Source: Micavibrio_C sp046294845 (GTDB taxonomy: Bacteria > Pseudomonadota > Alphaproteobacteria > Micavibrionales > Micavibrionaceae). From it: 64,000 bases of DNA. The position numbers were made by a program, and so were the translations under genes. Below are positions 1 through 9,316 of the stretch, one piece after another; the first letter of the stretch is position 1, and each line of letters begins with the position of its first letter. The stretch covers positions 124,001 to 188,000 of the forward strand of contig JBKBNU010000001.1 of assembly GCA_046294845.1 (NCBI GenBank). Direction: 5' to 3'. The notes beneath the pieces were generated by a model. That model was not told the DNA's origin. It saw only the letters and a program-made list of their open reading frames with translations, and did not search any database.

Positions 1-830
1 CGGCGTTGATACTGTCGGCACTGGTGACCGTGATCTTGCTACTGATGACAACATGGGTGGCACCCTCCTCCCTGTCATCAATGCAAGAATTAAGACAGGT
101 GATTAAAGCCCAGTACTCGGTCTTGCTGTTCCGTGAAGGTGTCTTCAATGCCGTGATGCCGGGACTGACCGTGTTTGTCAGGGAACGGGCCGCCAACGGC
201 GAAATGAAGGGTCTGATGATCCACGATACCCGCACAGCAGGTGAGCCCCCTGTTACAATTCTTGCCAATCGCGGCAATCTGATCGCGACACAATCCGGTC
301 ATCAGGTTGTGGTTTATGATGGCGTACGCCAATCCATGAATGAAAAGAACCATTCCCTAAGCCGCCTCAATTTTGACCGCTACAGTATTGATATGCCGGA
401 GGCTGGCCCCGTACGCCAGCGCTGGCAAGAGCCAGATGAACGGACCTTGTGGGAATTGATGAACCCCGCAACCGATGATACCCGTGCCGCCGAAAGCTGG
501 AATGAATTCAAACTCGAGATCCATCGCCGCCTGATCAGCCCTCTGCTGGCCCCGTGCTTTGCTGTTATTGCCTTATGTTCCTTATTACTGGGGCCGCTCG
601 AAAGGCGGGGCCTTTCCCGTCGCATTATAGTGGCCGTCACCTTATGTATCGTTATCCAAGGGCTATTCCTGGGGGCATTCAGCATCGCGAAGAACCATAT
701 GGCCGGATTGTTCCTGATGTATATTTTGGTCTGGGGTCCGTTGCTGGCGGGCTTGTCATGGTTAAAACAAGGCCATATGCCCTCAAAGCGCTTCTCTCTT
801 TCATCGCAAAGTAAAGAGGTGCAAGCATGA
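1..830 (+). CDS. lptF: LptF, LPS export permease (5' end outside window)
   Basis: This is the C-terminal ~275 residues of a YjgP/YjgQ-family permease. With LptG and the ATPase LptB, LptF forms the inner-membrane ABC complex that extracts lipopolysaccharide and pushes it onto the LptC/A/D bridge. Visible are the end of the N-terminal membrane block, a periplasmic beta-jellyroll-like part (about residues 30-150) and the C-terminal membrane segments, with the family-like 'ISPLLAPCFAVIALCSLLLG'. The frame is open to the window edge, so the true start lies upstream; the first codon read as a start (TTG at 6) is internal. The stop overlaps the lptG start (ATGA), and AAGAGGT just upstream serves as its ribosome binding site, so the two genes are translationally coupled. 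Confidence 0.9.
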   Translation, partial: ALILSALVTVILLLMTTWVAPSSLSSMQELRQVIKAQYSVLLFREGVFNAVMPGLTVFVRERAANGEMKGLMIHDTRTAGEPPVTILANRGNLIATQSGHQVVVYDGVRQSMNEKNHSLSRLNFDRYSIDMPEAGPVRQRWQEPDERTLWELMNPATDDTRAAESWNEFKLEIHRRLISPLLAPCFAVIALCSLLLGPLERRGLSRRIIVAVTLCIVIQGLFLGAFSIAKNHMAGLFLMYILVWGPLLAGLSWLKQGHMPSKRFSLSSQSKEVQA

Positions 831-1924
831 AGCTTTCAGGAACCCTGAACCGCTACATGGCAGGCACTTACCTGAAAAACCTGCTGCTGGGTCTTTTGAT
901 CCTGCTGGGTGTCGTTTACCTGTTCGACACGGTTGAGTTGCTGCGGCGGGCGGCGAAACGCGATGAAGTCCCGTTTGGCCTGATCCTAGAAATGGGCCTT
1001 TTAAAACTGCCGGAGGTCGGCCAGTTGCTTTTGCCGTTCGGGGTGTTATTCAGTGCCATGTTCACCTTCTGGCAGTTGACCCGCCGTTATGAACTGATCG
1101 TGGTTCGTGCTGCTGGCCTGTCAGTCTGGCAATTTATGGCCCCCGTGATCGCCGTTGCCATTGCATGCGGTATTTTTATGACAACTGTAATCAATCCTCT
1201 GGGCGCCCTGCTTTTGAGCCGCTTTGAAAGACTGGAATCAACCTATCTGAGTATCGAAACAACCCAGATATCGCTTCTTGAGGAAGGATTGTGGCTGAGG
1301 CAGGAAACCGAAGACGGCCATGTGATCCTTCATGCCGGCAAAGTAAAACTGCCCGAATGGGAATTACAGGATGTAATGGCCCTGTTTTTCGACTCAAAAG
1401 ACCAATTCGTAAGGCGGCTTGATTCAGACAAAGCCCAGCTTCAGGAAGGGCAGTGGCTCTTCTATCAGGCCCTAAGCCATAGCAGCAGCGAGAGCCAGAC
1501 AGAGAAAATTCCGCTGATTGCCTTGCCGACAGCCCTGACGGCGAGCCAGATTGAGGAAAGCTTTGCGACCTCACGGGCTTTATCCTTCTGGAAATTGCCT
1601 GGCTTTATCAAAACCATGGATTCTACCGGTTTTGACTCCTCCAGCCTCAAAGTCCACTTCCAAAGCCTGTTGGCGCAGCCCTTGCTTTATGCCGCCATGA
1701 TCCTGCTGGCGGCCACTGTTTCTCTACGTCCGCCCCGTTTCAGGGGTACTTTTGCCCTGATTACCCTGGGGGTAATTATCGGCTTCATGGTCTTTTTTAT
1801 GTCGAGCTTCCTTCAGGCTCTGGGCACAACCCACCAGATACCGGTCTTTTTGGCAGCCTGGGCACCCGCTTCCATCAGTTTCCTGCTAGGCCTTGCGGTC
1901 ATGCTTAATCTTGAGGATGGCTGA
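827..1924 (+). CDS. lptG: LptG, LPS export permease
   Basis: This 365-residue YjgP/YjgQ-family membrane protein is the partner of LptF in the LptB2FG transporter that moves LPS out of the inner membrane. It has an N-terminal segment of three membrane helices (about 17-35, 55-80, 100-125), a periplasmic domain (about 130-265) and three C-terminal helices (about 275-360). Length matches the family (about 360). The ATG overlaps the lptF stop by 4 nt. A 203-bp gap separates it from mlaA, and I see no clear terminator there. Confidence 0.92.
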   Translation: MKLSGTLNRYMAGTYLKNLLLGLLILLGVVYLFDTVELLRRAAKRDEVPFGLILEMGLLKLPEVGQLLLPFGVLFSAMFTFWQLTRRYELIVVRAAGLSVWQFMAPVIAVAIACGIFMTTVINPLGALLLSRFERLESTYLSIETTQISLLEEGLWLRQETEDGHVILHAGKVKLPEWELQDVMALFFDSKDQFVRRLDSDKAQLQEGQWLFYQALSHSSSESQTEKIPLIALPTALTASQIEESFATSRALSFWKLPGFIKTMDSTGFDSSSLKVHFQSLLAQPLLYAAMILLAATVSLRPPRFRGTFALITLGVIIGFMVFFMSSFLQALGTTHQIPVFLAAWAPASISFLLGLAVMLNLEDG

Positions 1925-2127
1925 AAATATTGCTGTTTTCACGGGTTGACCATCGCGCTGCAAAATCGCAATATGTGCGGCTGTTAGAGGGCTATTTTCC
2001 TTGATTCTCAACTTGTTGGAGAATTTTCGTCCAAGCGGAAATATTAACCAAGTTGTAAGGCAAACCTGATTTACTCTAGATGTGGACGTTTTTCTAAAAA
2101 ACTGACCCGATGGGTGGGGACATATAA

Positions 2128-2904
2128 ATGATGAATTTGACCGAGAAGAAGAAAGGCTTTTCCCGACTGCTGATGTGCGGTCTGGTAGCGCTGTCGCTGG
2201 GAGCCTGTTCAACTGTGCCAGAAGGCGAAAGAGACATTGGAGAAATTTATGATCCGATGGAAGGGGTGAACCGGGGGATTTTTGCCTTCAACGATGCCGT
2301 TGATACAATCTTTCTGGAACCCGTAGCCCGTGGTTACCGTTTTATTACACCGCAGCCTGTACGTACAGGCGTGCGTAACTTCTTAAGAAACCTGCGCAGT
2401 CCTGTTCAGGTTGCCAACCAGACCCTGCAAGGTGATTTGGGTGGTGCCGCCAATGACGTGGGCCGCTTTGTCGTCAACTCGACCGTAGGTGTTCTGGGCT
2501 TGATTGATGTGGCTGATATGGTCGGCTTGCCTTATGAGCAGGAAGATTTTGGTCAGACGCTGGCTGTATGGGGCGTTGGACATGGTCCTTATATGGTCCT
2601 GCCGCTTATGGGTCCCTCCTCCATGCGTGATGCGACAGGCATGATGGTGGATTCTTTTGCCGATCCTCTGAGGATCTACCTGTACAACACCAATCAGGAA
2701 GAATGGCACTATGCCCGTCTGGCTCTGACAGTACTCAGCACCCGCGAGGAACTGCTGGATGTTCTCGATGATCTGCAGAAGAACTCGTTTGATTATTACG
2801 CCGCAATGCGCAGTACCTACGTGCAACGTCGTCAGGCGCTGGTCAATGATCAGGATCCGGAACAGGCTAGCGCCCCGGCCATACCCGATTTCGACAACGA
2901 GTAA
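2128..2904 (+). CDS. mlaA: MlaA/VacJ outer-membrane lipoprotein
   Basis: MlaA is the outer-membrane component of the Mla pathway, which removes phospholipids from the outer leaflet and passes them to periplasmic MlaC. The 258-residue product has a lipoprotein signal peptide with lipobox LGAC (Cys at about 27). The family core follows, with 'YDPMEGVNRGIFAFND', 'NLRSPVQVANQTLQGD' and 'GVGHGPYMVLPLMGPS'. Two ATGs stand in tandem (2128 and 2131); GGGTGGGGA about 8 nt upstream fits either. The acidic C-terminal tail is poorly conserved in the family. mlaC follows after a terminator. Confidence 0.93.
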   Translation: MMNLTEKKKGFSRLLMCGLVALSLGACSTVPEGERDIGEIYDPMEGVNRGIFAFNDAVDTIFLEPVARGYRFITPQPVRTGVRNFLRNLRSPVQVANQTLQGDLGGAANDVGRFVVNSTVGVLGLIDVADMVGLPYEQEDFGQTLAVWGVGHGPYMVLPLMGPSSMRDATGMMVDSFADPLRIYLYNTNQEEWHYARLALTVLSTREELLDVLDDLQKNSFDYYAAMRSTYVQRRQALVNDQDPEQASAPAIPDFDNE

Positions 2905-2924
2905 GTCACAAACACTATTTGGTT

Positions 2925-2951
2925 AAAGGCCTGTTTAAACAGGCCTTTTTT
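2925..2951 (+). terminator. Rho-independent terminator after mlaA
   Basis: A perfect stem AAAGGCCTG/CAGGCCTTT with a TTTAAA loop is followed by a T run, 20 bp after the mlaA stop. It separates mlaA transcription from mlaC. Confidence 0.85.
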
Positions 2952-3091
2952 CCAACGGGCTTGATTTTTTAAGCAAGCTATGTCAAACAGCCACAATGCA
3001 GCCGCGATTAGACCATAAGGTTGCGATATTGTGTTAGTATAGAAGTATCATGTTATGGCGGTTATAACCGGCAAGAATTAGGGCTAATTAC

Positions 3092-3835
3092 ATGAAGAGC
3101 GTTGCTCCCCAGGTATATTTCAAACGTGTGTTGACCATGACAACTGCTATAGCTGTGTGCGGATTAATGATCCCTGCGCAGCAGAGTAAAGCAGCCGACC
3201 TTTCTTTCCCGCTTCAGATTTTGCCACTTGATGATCATCCCCTACCTAGCCATTCAGCCTTGAGCAAGGACGACAATCGCGAGCATCTTTTTAAGGTTAG
3301 CGCTTCGGATGTAGGGGCCGGTGCCGAGAACTTCATCGATAACATGGCCAAACGCGCACTGGAGTTCCTTGGCAACTCCGGCATGTCACAAGACCAAAAG
3401 ACAGAGTCTTTCCGTCGCCTGTTGAATGACAGCTTTGACCTTGAAACCATCGGTCGGTTTGTTCTGGGACGCTATTGGAAAACATCAACCGAGCAGCAAC
3501 GTAAAGAATACCAAGCGCTCTTCCGCAAAATGGTTGTTGATGTTTACGCTAAAAGATTCGGCGAATATAAAGGCCAAAAATTCGAAACCCGCGGTCACAA
3601 AGCAGACAACGAGAAAGATACGCTCGTTACATCTTTTATTGTTCCGGGTGATGGGCCGGAAGTGCAGGTTGAGTGGCGTGTTCGGTATAAGAATGGCCGT
3701 TACCAGATCGTCGATGTAATCGTCGAAGGCGTCAGCATGTCCCTGACACAAAGATCCGAGTTTGCTACTGTCATCCAGCGTGGCGGTGGTGACGTACAGG
3801 TCTTGCTGGCCCACCTCAAAGACAAGCAAAAATAA
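3092..3835 (+). CDS. mlaC: MlaC/Ttg2D-family periplasmic phospholipid-binding protein
   Basis: MlaC shuttles phospholipid across the periplasm between MlaA and the inner-membrane MlaFEDB complex. The 247-residue product starts with a signal peptide (hydrophobic 'TAIAVCGLMIPA', likely cleavage after QQSKA near residue 35). The mature part matches the toluene-tolerance Ttg2 fold: 'SFRRLLNDSFDLETIGRFVLGRYWK', 'EYQALFRKMVVDVYAKRFGEYKG' and 'EVQVEWRVRYKNGRYQIVDVIVEGVSM'. An alternative start at Met17 would give a shorter signal peptide. Its position next to mlaA supports the call. The mlaFED genes are not in the window. Confidence 0.9.
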   Translation: MKSVAPQVYFKRVLTMTTAIAVCGLMIPAQQSKAADLSFPLQILPLDDHPLPSHSALSKDDNREHLFKVSASDVGAGAENFIDNMAKRALEFLGNSGMSQDQKTESFRRLLNDSFDLETIGRFVLGRYWKTSTEQQRKEYQALFRKMVVDVYAKRFGEYKGQKFETRGHKADNEKDTLVTSFIVPGDGPEVQVEWRVRYKNGRYQIVDVIVEGVSMSLTQRSEFATVIQRGGGDVQVLLAHLKDKQK

Positions 3836-3850
3836 TCGACTTATCAATAA

Positions 3851-3883
3851 AGAATGCCCCGCACTTGCTGGGCATTCTTTTTA
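3851..3883 (+). terminator. Terminator between convergent mlaC and the DotA-like operon
   Basis: Stem AGAATGCCC/GGGCATTCT is followed by TTTTTA, 15 bp after the mlaC stop. The - strand copy has a weaker U tract (CTTTATT), so it may also end the converging operon whose last stop is at 3912. Confidence 0.8.
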
Positions 3884-3911
3884 TTTAAAAAAATCGGAAC
3901 CAGCCAAAAGC

Positions 3912-6533
3912 TTAGGAATTTCTGGTCATCATCTGGCCCATGACAGCATCAGCACCACCAGTAGCGGTTTGGCTGACCTGATAACTCTTTGAAACCAATT
4001 CACCAACAATACCTTCAGCCGTTTCACCAAATGTCTTCACAGAAGATCCCATCCAGCGCAACAAATGTTGTGGTATTGAATCGACAAGTTTAAAGGAGGC
4101 CAGTCCCATCATGTAAACAAAGACAGCATATAGACAGGTATAGAAGAACTGATCGAAAGCACTACGCAGATAGCGAATAGATCCCAACTTGTCCTCATCA
4201 ACCTTGCTAATTGTATCAAGATCAATACCTGTGACGTTCGAGGTCACCAACCCCCAGATTTCATGGAGAACGCGCACTTGTGCTGCAAAGATTGTCATAC
4301 CCGCCAATGATCCAAATACAATCAGGATCGGGTTAATAAAAATCTGGAAGATCAGATAATACCCGTTCATCGCTGCCGGACCCGGAATACCATCACCCTC
4401 GATCCTGATGTGTGACAGCGCCCACAATGGCAATCCCACCATCGCTTCGAAAATCGTTTTCACCCAATTGGTCAGGGCGATAAAGAAATACAGGAAAGGC
4501 AGGAAGGGCAGAACATAATACAACACAAAACCCAGACTGAAGCCCAGCATCATAACCTGGAAGATGAATGAGCGCGCACTTTCACCAAGGTTACCCCCTG
4601 CGATCATTGAAATCAGACCGCCCAGAGCACTGGCACCTACCATATACCCAAAACCTTGAACCGCACTCTGAACCAAAGAACGCCCCACACCGACCAACTG
4701 TGCCAAGGGATGGATATCAACATTCTGCTGCATATCAATCAAACCCTGAAGGCCCAGCATCATAACAATCGCATCTTTAAAAGAAGAACCTGAGTTTGCT
4801 TCCTGCGTGCTTTGCCAAATTGTCTGCGCTTTATAGAACAGCTTGGATAGCTGGTCATTTTCACTACCTGAGTCAAATGCAGGATAACCGCCAGACAAAA
4901 CAGGGTTAAACCGCTCGCGGCCGGCGATAACGTTATTCTGTGCCCTTTTGGATTCCAAAACCGCTTCCATCACTTCGGGATATTTGACAGGATTCGGCAA
5001 AGTATAAACAGAGGCTATCAAACCGCCATTGAACTGGGCAATTTTGTTATACCAAATAGCTGCCCCGCCCCAACCCAATTTGGAAAAATCTTCAGCCCAG
5101 TTCCCATTTGTAATCTGCTCAGTCACACCAGCATCAACAATATCGGCTACGATGTCATTGAACCAATCAAACGTATCTCCAATAAATGCAGGCGTCGGTA
5201 ATCCGGCATTAACGTCACGGTTAGGCACACCAGGTATATATAGTCTTACCAGATCCTGAGCATAATCATCATTCGGCGTATCTTCCCATAGTCCGGTTGC
5301 CGGATCAAAAAGAAGCTCGAACACGTAACCATTCTGCACATAGCGGGCACCCGGCTCCGAGATATCCTGTAGCGGGATTTCCATCTCACCGCATAGGGGT
5401 CTTACAAATCCGGAATATTTTGTATAGTTAACATTATCCAGATGACCGAAACGTATGGTGACATTCTTATACTGGGTATCTGCGATGACAGCATTCAGAT
5501 CAGCATACGATGTAATAACAGCCGCTGTATTATCGGCCCTGATCACATAAGGCTCAATATTGATCCGCTGTGCCAACGGCAATGTTTCTGTCATCATCTC
5601 ATAGGCGTGCATACATGTGCGCGCCACAAACATGAATTCAACCAAGGTGTTAACCTGCGGATACTGGGGGGTGACAACCAACGTATCGGCATCACCGAGA
5701 ATAGTTGTCCCTTTGACTTCATCGAGAAAAGTGATCCAGCCATTCGTAGCCATGCTGGAACCCCATTTTGCCATTGCAAGCGTAATCAGCTGGGCACCGT
5801 TAAATCCGCTGGTAATCGGTACAAGCAATCCAAAGGCGATGATCAAGCGAATAGGTGCAATCGCATGATTGAAACGCATACCGAAAGGTACGCCTGTCTT
5901 TGCGGTCTCGGCAGTCAGGGCAATCACATAATAAAGAATAATCAGGAAAGCGATGATGGCCAGACCCGTATTATAGTACTCGAACATATCGTGCAGACCG
6001 TTATGGAAGCTGTTCGGTATAGGCGCATCTGCCGGCATACCCGCCGCACACGGAACGTTCTGGGCAACGCAGGAATTAAAGAATGGGTCCGCTCCTCCTA
6101 AGCCAAACACCCGATCCAGGAAACGGAAAGCCAGATCCTCGGTATAATTTGTCGTTATAAAAATGCTGGCAAAGTCTGCCCCTACAGATGCTTGCGCCTC
6201 GGGAGAGATGAAAGCCGTCACAAACAAGGCAAATTGCATGAATATGATGATCATGGCAAAGATCATGCAGAAGAAGATAATGATCTGGTCGGTATGCTTC
6301 AGATCAAATTTCAGATTGGGCCACGCCTGAAACAACACATGGTGCACGCCATACCGGCCAATATTGGCAGAATTCAAATAGGGGTGACCATTCGGGAGCA
6401 ACTGGGCAATATTGAAAACTAATGCCATATAGTAAGAAACGGTAGAAAATCCCGTGCCCAAAATATACCGAATCCGCGGAATAATCTGCGGCAGCATAAA
6501 ATAGGCCATAACTGATTTTGTGCGCTTATCCAT
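3912..6533 (-). CDS. DotA/TraY-like polytopic membrane protein, paralog 4 of 4
   Basis: This 873-residue protein is the last gene of a four-gene paralogous operon. It resembles the DotA/TraY family of type IVB secretion and IncI conjugation. Shared blocks are an N-terminal 'MLPQIIPRIR', the segment 'LLPNGHPYL..NIGRYGV', and two helices (about 28-48 and 80-112). Then come 'LAFRFLDRVFG', a helix (about 185-205), 'PFGMRFNHAIAPIRLI' and a large soluble domain (about 260-590). The C-terminal membrane block contains 'WVKTIFEAMVGLPLWALSHI' and 'FKLVDSIPQHLLRWMG'. Two conserved cysteines (ARTC and PLCGE) could form a disulphide. The start has GGGAAG about 8 nt upstream, and the gap to the preceding gene is 14 bp. 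Function in this organism is unknown; membrane-complex scaffolding is an inference. Confidence 0.72.
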   Translation of the reverse strand: MDKRTKSVMAYFMLPQIIPRIRYILGTGFSTVSYYMALVFNIAQLLPNGHPYLNSANIGRYGVHHVLFQAWPNLKFDLKHTDQIIIFFCMIFAMIIIFMQFALFVTAFISPEAQASVGADFASIFITTNYTEDLAFRFLDRVFGLGGADPFFNSCVAQNVPCAAGMPADAPIPNSFHNGLHDMFEYYNTGLAIIAFLIILYYVIALTAETAKTGVPFGMRFNHAIAPIRLIIAFGLLVPITSGFNGAQLITLAMAKWGSSMATNGWITFLDEVKGTTILGDADTLVVTPQYPQVNTLVEFMFVARTCMHAYEMMTETLPLAQRINIEPYVIRADNTAAVITSYADLNAVIADTQYKNVTIRFGHLDNVNYTKYSGFVRPLCGEMEIPLQDISEPGARYVQNGYVFELLFDPATGLWEDTPNDDYAQDLVRLYIPGVPNRDVNAGLPTPAFIGDTFDWFNDIVADIVDAGVTEQITNGNWAEDFSKLGWGGAAIWYNKIAQFNGGLIASVYTLPNPVKYPEVMEAVLESKRAQNNVIAGRERFNPVLSGGYPAFDSGSENDQLSKLFYKAQTIWQSTQEANSGSSFKDAIVMMLGLQGLIDMQQNVDIHPLAQLVGVGRSLVQSAVQGFGYMVGASALGGLISMIAGGNLGESARSFIFQVMMLGFSLGFVLYYVLPFLPFLYFFIALTNWVKTIFEAMVGLPLWALSHIRIEGDGIPGPAAMNGYYLIFQIFINPILIVFGSLAGMTIFAAQVRVLHEIWGLVTSNVTGIDLDTISKVDEDKLGSIRYLRSAFDQFFYTCLYAVFVYMMGLASFKLVDSIPQHLLRWMGSSVKTFGETAEGIVGELVSKSYQVSQTATGGADAVMGQMMTRNS

Positions 6534-6547
6534 TTCCTATGCTTCCC

Positions 6548-9277
6548 TTAGCCCCCCTTGCCATCATCCTTTTTCATGGCAGCCGCCCCTTGAGCCAGCG
6601 CATTACCACCGCTTTGCGCTGCACCCATAATTGATTTGACACCCGCGCCCACACCAATAACAGAGCGCATAGTCATGCTTTCCACCTGATCATTATACAA
6701 GTCACCAAAGCTGGCGACACTTGCCCCCATCCAGCGCATAATATAATCAGGCACCAGATCCACCAGTTTGAAAGAAGCCATGCCCATCATATAAACGATA
6801 AACGCATACATCAGGGTAAACAGAAACTCATCAATGACGTTCCTGAACCAATCAATGCCGCCCAGCTCATTTGCCTTTGGCGGCGCCTTTGGATTGGCAT
6901 CAAAACCAGTGACATTCGAAACCACCATAGGCCAGATTTCGTGCAAGGTTCTCACCTGGGCCCCGAAAATAGCCACACTGGCAAGCAATCCAAAGATAAT
7001 ACATATCGGACGGAGGAAAATTTCGAGAATCAGATAATACCCGTTAAAGGCTGCCGAGCCCGGCAAGCCGTTACCATCAATCCGCAAGTGCGCCAAAGCC
7101 CATAGCGGCAATCCAACCATCGCTTCAAAAATTGTTTTGATCCATGCCCCTACAGCAAAGAAGAAATAGATGAAGGGCATAAACGGAACAATATAGAAGA
7201 GCAGAAAACCTGCTGTCAGGGCGCCAAATGCGATTTTGCTTACAAGGCCGCTAATGAATGACAGAACCCCTGCGGCCAGATGAAAACCGAAAATACCCGC
7301 AAGACCACCGGCAACCCCCGTAAAAATGGAGGCACCCAGATTACGGATCGAGCTTTCAAGTAAACTTTTTCCGGCAGCCACTAATTGGGCCAAGGGATGA
7401 ACATTGACGTTCTTGGTCATGTTAAACAGACCCTGCGTACCAAAAATAGCATTCAGGATATCAGTAAAAATATTACCGGAAGGCTTCATATCGGATGTCT
7501 TGTCTGCCCAGACTTCGAATGCCGCATTCATGGCCACAGCAGCCTTGCGCTCGGTTTCATTCTTAAGATTGATTTCTGTGCCATCAGAACGAACAGGCCT
7601 AAATCTTTCAGCAGCCGTCATGGCAGAGTCATTTTTCTCGCGTTCCAGCTTAACCTGCTCCATCAACTCGGGATAGCGCCTGATTTCAGGCAGGCTATAA
7701 ACAGCGCCTATCAGGTTGCCATTCAGCTCGGCAATCTTGTTGTACCATATCGCAGCGCCGGCCCAGCCAAAATCATCCATATCATCCCATGACGGCGCCG
7801 TAATCTGATCGGCTACACCCAGATCAACTGCGTTTGCTACACCGGCATCAAAATCCGCAAGAATGCTGTCAAGTTGATCAGATGTGGCCAAAACAGCATC
7901 ATCATCTAAAGTGGCGCCCAGTGCCGTTGTGTATTTTTCAACGGCTCTCGTTCCGATTTCCCCAATTGACTCCGAACCAAATCCTACATCGTTAAAGGCA
8001 TCATCAAACAGGATATACATCATGGCATACCATTCTTCAAAAACCCTTTTGGATCCTGGCGAATGGGCATCGGCAACATCAGTAATACGGAAGACAATTT
8101 CCCCACACAGCGGCTTAATAAAGGCAGGGAAACCGGCATGCACAGGCTGACCGCTTTCTTCTTTATATTCCCCTACAACGACATGAATATCACCGTAGTT
8201 TGCGAAGAGCAGGGCATCATCGAAACTCGTAGTCATAAAATCCCGACGGGCTGCCGCAGGCGTAATCGCTGTCGGATCGACAATATAAACCTGCGGATCG
8301 TAGTCAAAGAGTGGCGATCTCATCAATTTGACACAAGCAGCAACAGCCGATGTAAATTGCAAGTGGTTGGCCACAGGCGGAGGATTGGGTACACCAATCA
8401 AAGAATCAGGCGTACCCAGAATCGTGTTACCGCCAGAAGGTATACCCGCACCGGCCAAGAACATATTCCAGCCATTGGTAGCAAAGCCGGAGCCAAACTT
8501 GGCGACATAAAGCGCTATATACTGGGCGCTGTTTAATCCGGAAGCCATCGGGATCAATAGGCCAAAAGCAACCACCAGACGCAAAGGTGCCCACACATGA
8601 TTGAACCGCTTCCCAAAAGGAGTGCCTGTCTGTGCTGTTTCGCCAATGATTGTGATAACCATGTACCCGAGAATAATCATTCCCACGACAATCAGGCCCT
8701 GACTGTATAAGGACAGCATCTCACGGAGAGCAATGTGGAACGGTGTCGGGAAGGCATTATCAACAACCACACCCATCGTATTATAGGGAGCCATATTGAA
8801 ACAGGGTGCCATCTTGGCAACACATGAATCATATATACCGGGCATGCCAAATACACGGTCCAGAAGCACGAATGCAATATCATCATCCGGATTAGCCGTC
8901 TCGAACATCGTACTAAAATATGCTGGCAAAGCCATAGCTGGCGTAAACGACAGCAAACCGAAGACCAGAAGAACCAGTTGCATAAACAGCAAGGCCAAAG
9001 CGAAGGAAACCACGATAAAGATGATAATCTTATCAAGATTATGCCAATCCCATCTTAAATGGCGCATAACCTCAAAGACAACATGGCGTAAACCATAGCG
9101 TCCTTGATTTTCGGCTCGCAGATAGGGGTGTGCAGTCGGTAACAAATTGACAGCAGAGAATACAAGAGCCGCAAAGAAAGCAACCATGCCAAAACCCGAG
9201 CCGATGAGCCGATTGATCCTCGGCACCACCTGTGGCATCAGCAAATAGCCTGCTATTCTTTTGGTTTCAGTTCTCAT
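6548..9277 (-). CDS. DotA/TraY-like polytopic membrane protein, paralog 3 of 4
   Basis: This 909-residue paralog has the same block order as its neighbours: 'LLMPQVVPRINRLIGSGFG', 'LLPTAHPYLRAENQGRYGL', paired N-terminal helices (about 30-50, 84-112), 'IAFVLLDRVFGMP', and 'TPFGKRFNHVWAPLRLVVAFG'. A soluble middle domain (about 270-620) carries 'GAAIWYNKIAELNG' and 'NVHPLAQLVAAGKSLLESSIRN'. The final membrane region contains 'WIKTIFEAMVGLPLWALAHL' and 'MASFKLVDLVPDYIMRWMG'. Its C-terminal tail is short, small-residue-rich and basic (KKDDGKGG). Cysteines in AACVK and PLCGE match the conserved pair. It is separated by 39 bp from the upstream paralog and 14 bp from the downstream one, so co-transcription is likely. 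No Walker motif or enzymatic site is visible. Confidence 0.72.
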   Translation of the reverse strand: MRTETKRIAGYLLMPQVVPRINRLIGSGFGMVAFFAALVFSAVNLLPTAHPYLRAENQGRYGLRHVVFEVMRHLRWDWHNLDKIIIFIVVSFALALLFMQLVLLVFGLLSFTPAMALPAYFSTMFETANPDDDIAFVLLDRVFGMPGIYDSCVAKMAPCFNMAPYNTMGVVVDNAFPTPFHIALREMLSLYSQGLIVVGMIILGYMVITIIGETAQTGTPFGKRFNHVWAPLRLVVAFGLLIPMASGLNSAQYIALYVAKFGSGFATNGWNMFLAGAGIPSGGNTILGTPDSLIGVPNPPPVANHLQFTSAVAACVKLMRSPLFDYDPQVYIVDPTAITPAAARRDFMTTSFDDALLFANYGDIHVVVGEYKEESGQPVHAGFPAFIKPLCGEIVFRITDVADAHSPGSKRVFEEWYAMMYILFDDAFNDVGFGSESIGEIGTRAVEKYTTALGATLDDDAVLATSDQLDSILADFDAGVANAVDLGVADQITAPSWDDMDDFGWAGAAIWYNKIAELNGNLIGAVYSLPEIRRYPELMEQVKLEREKNDSAMTAAERFRPVRSDGTEINLKNETERKAAVAMNAAFEVWADKTSDMKPSGNIFTDILNAIFGTQGLFNMTKNVNVHPLAQLVAAGKSLLESSIRNLGASIFTGVAGGLAGIFGFHLAAGVLSFISGLVSKIAFGALTAGFLLFYIVPFMPFIYFFFAVGAWIKTIFEAMVGLPLWALAHLRIDGNGLPGSAAFNGYYLILEIFLRPICIIFGLLASVAIFGAQVRTLHEIWPMVVSNVTGFDANPKAPPKANELGGIDWFRNVIDEFLFTLMYAFIVYMMGMASFKLVDLVPDYIMRWMGASVASFGDLYNDQVESMTMRSVIGVGAGVKSIMGAAQSGGNALAQGAAAMKKDDGKGG

Positions 9278-9316
9278 TAATAAAATACGTTCTCTTAATA
9301 TCTGAAAATATTAACC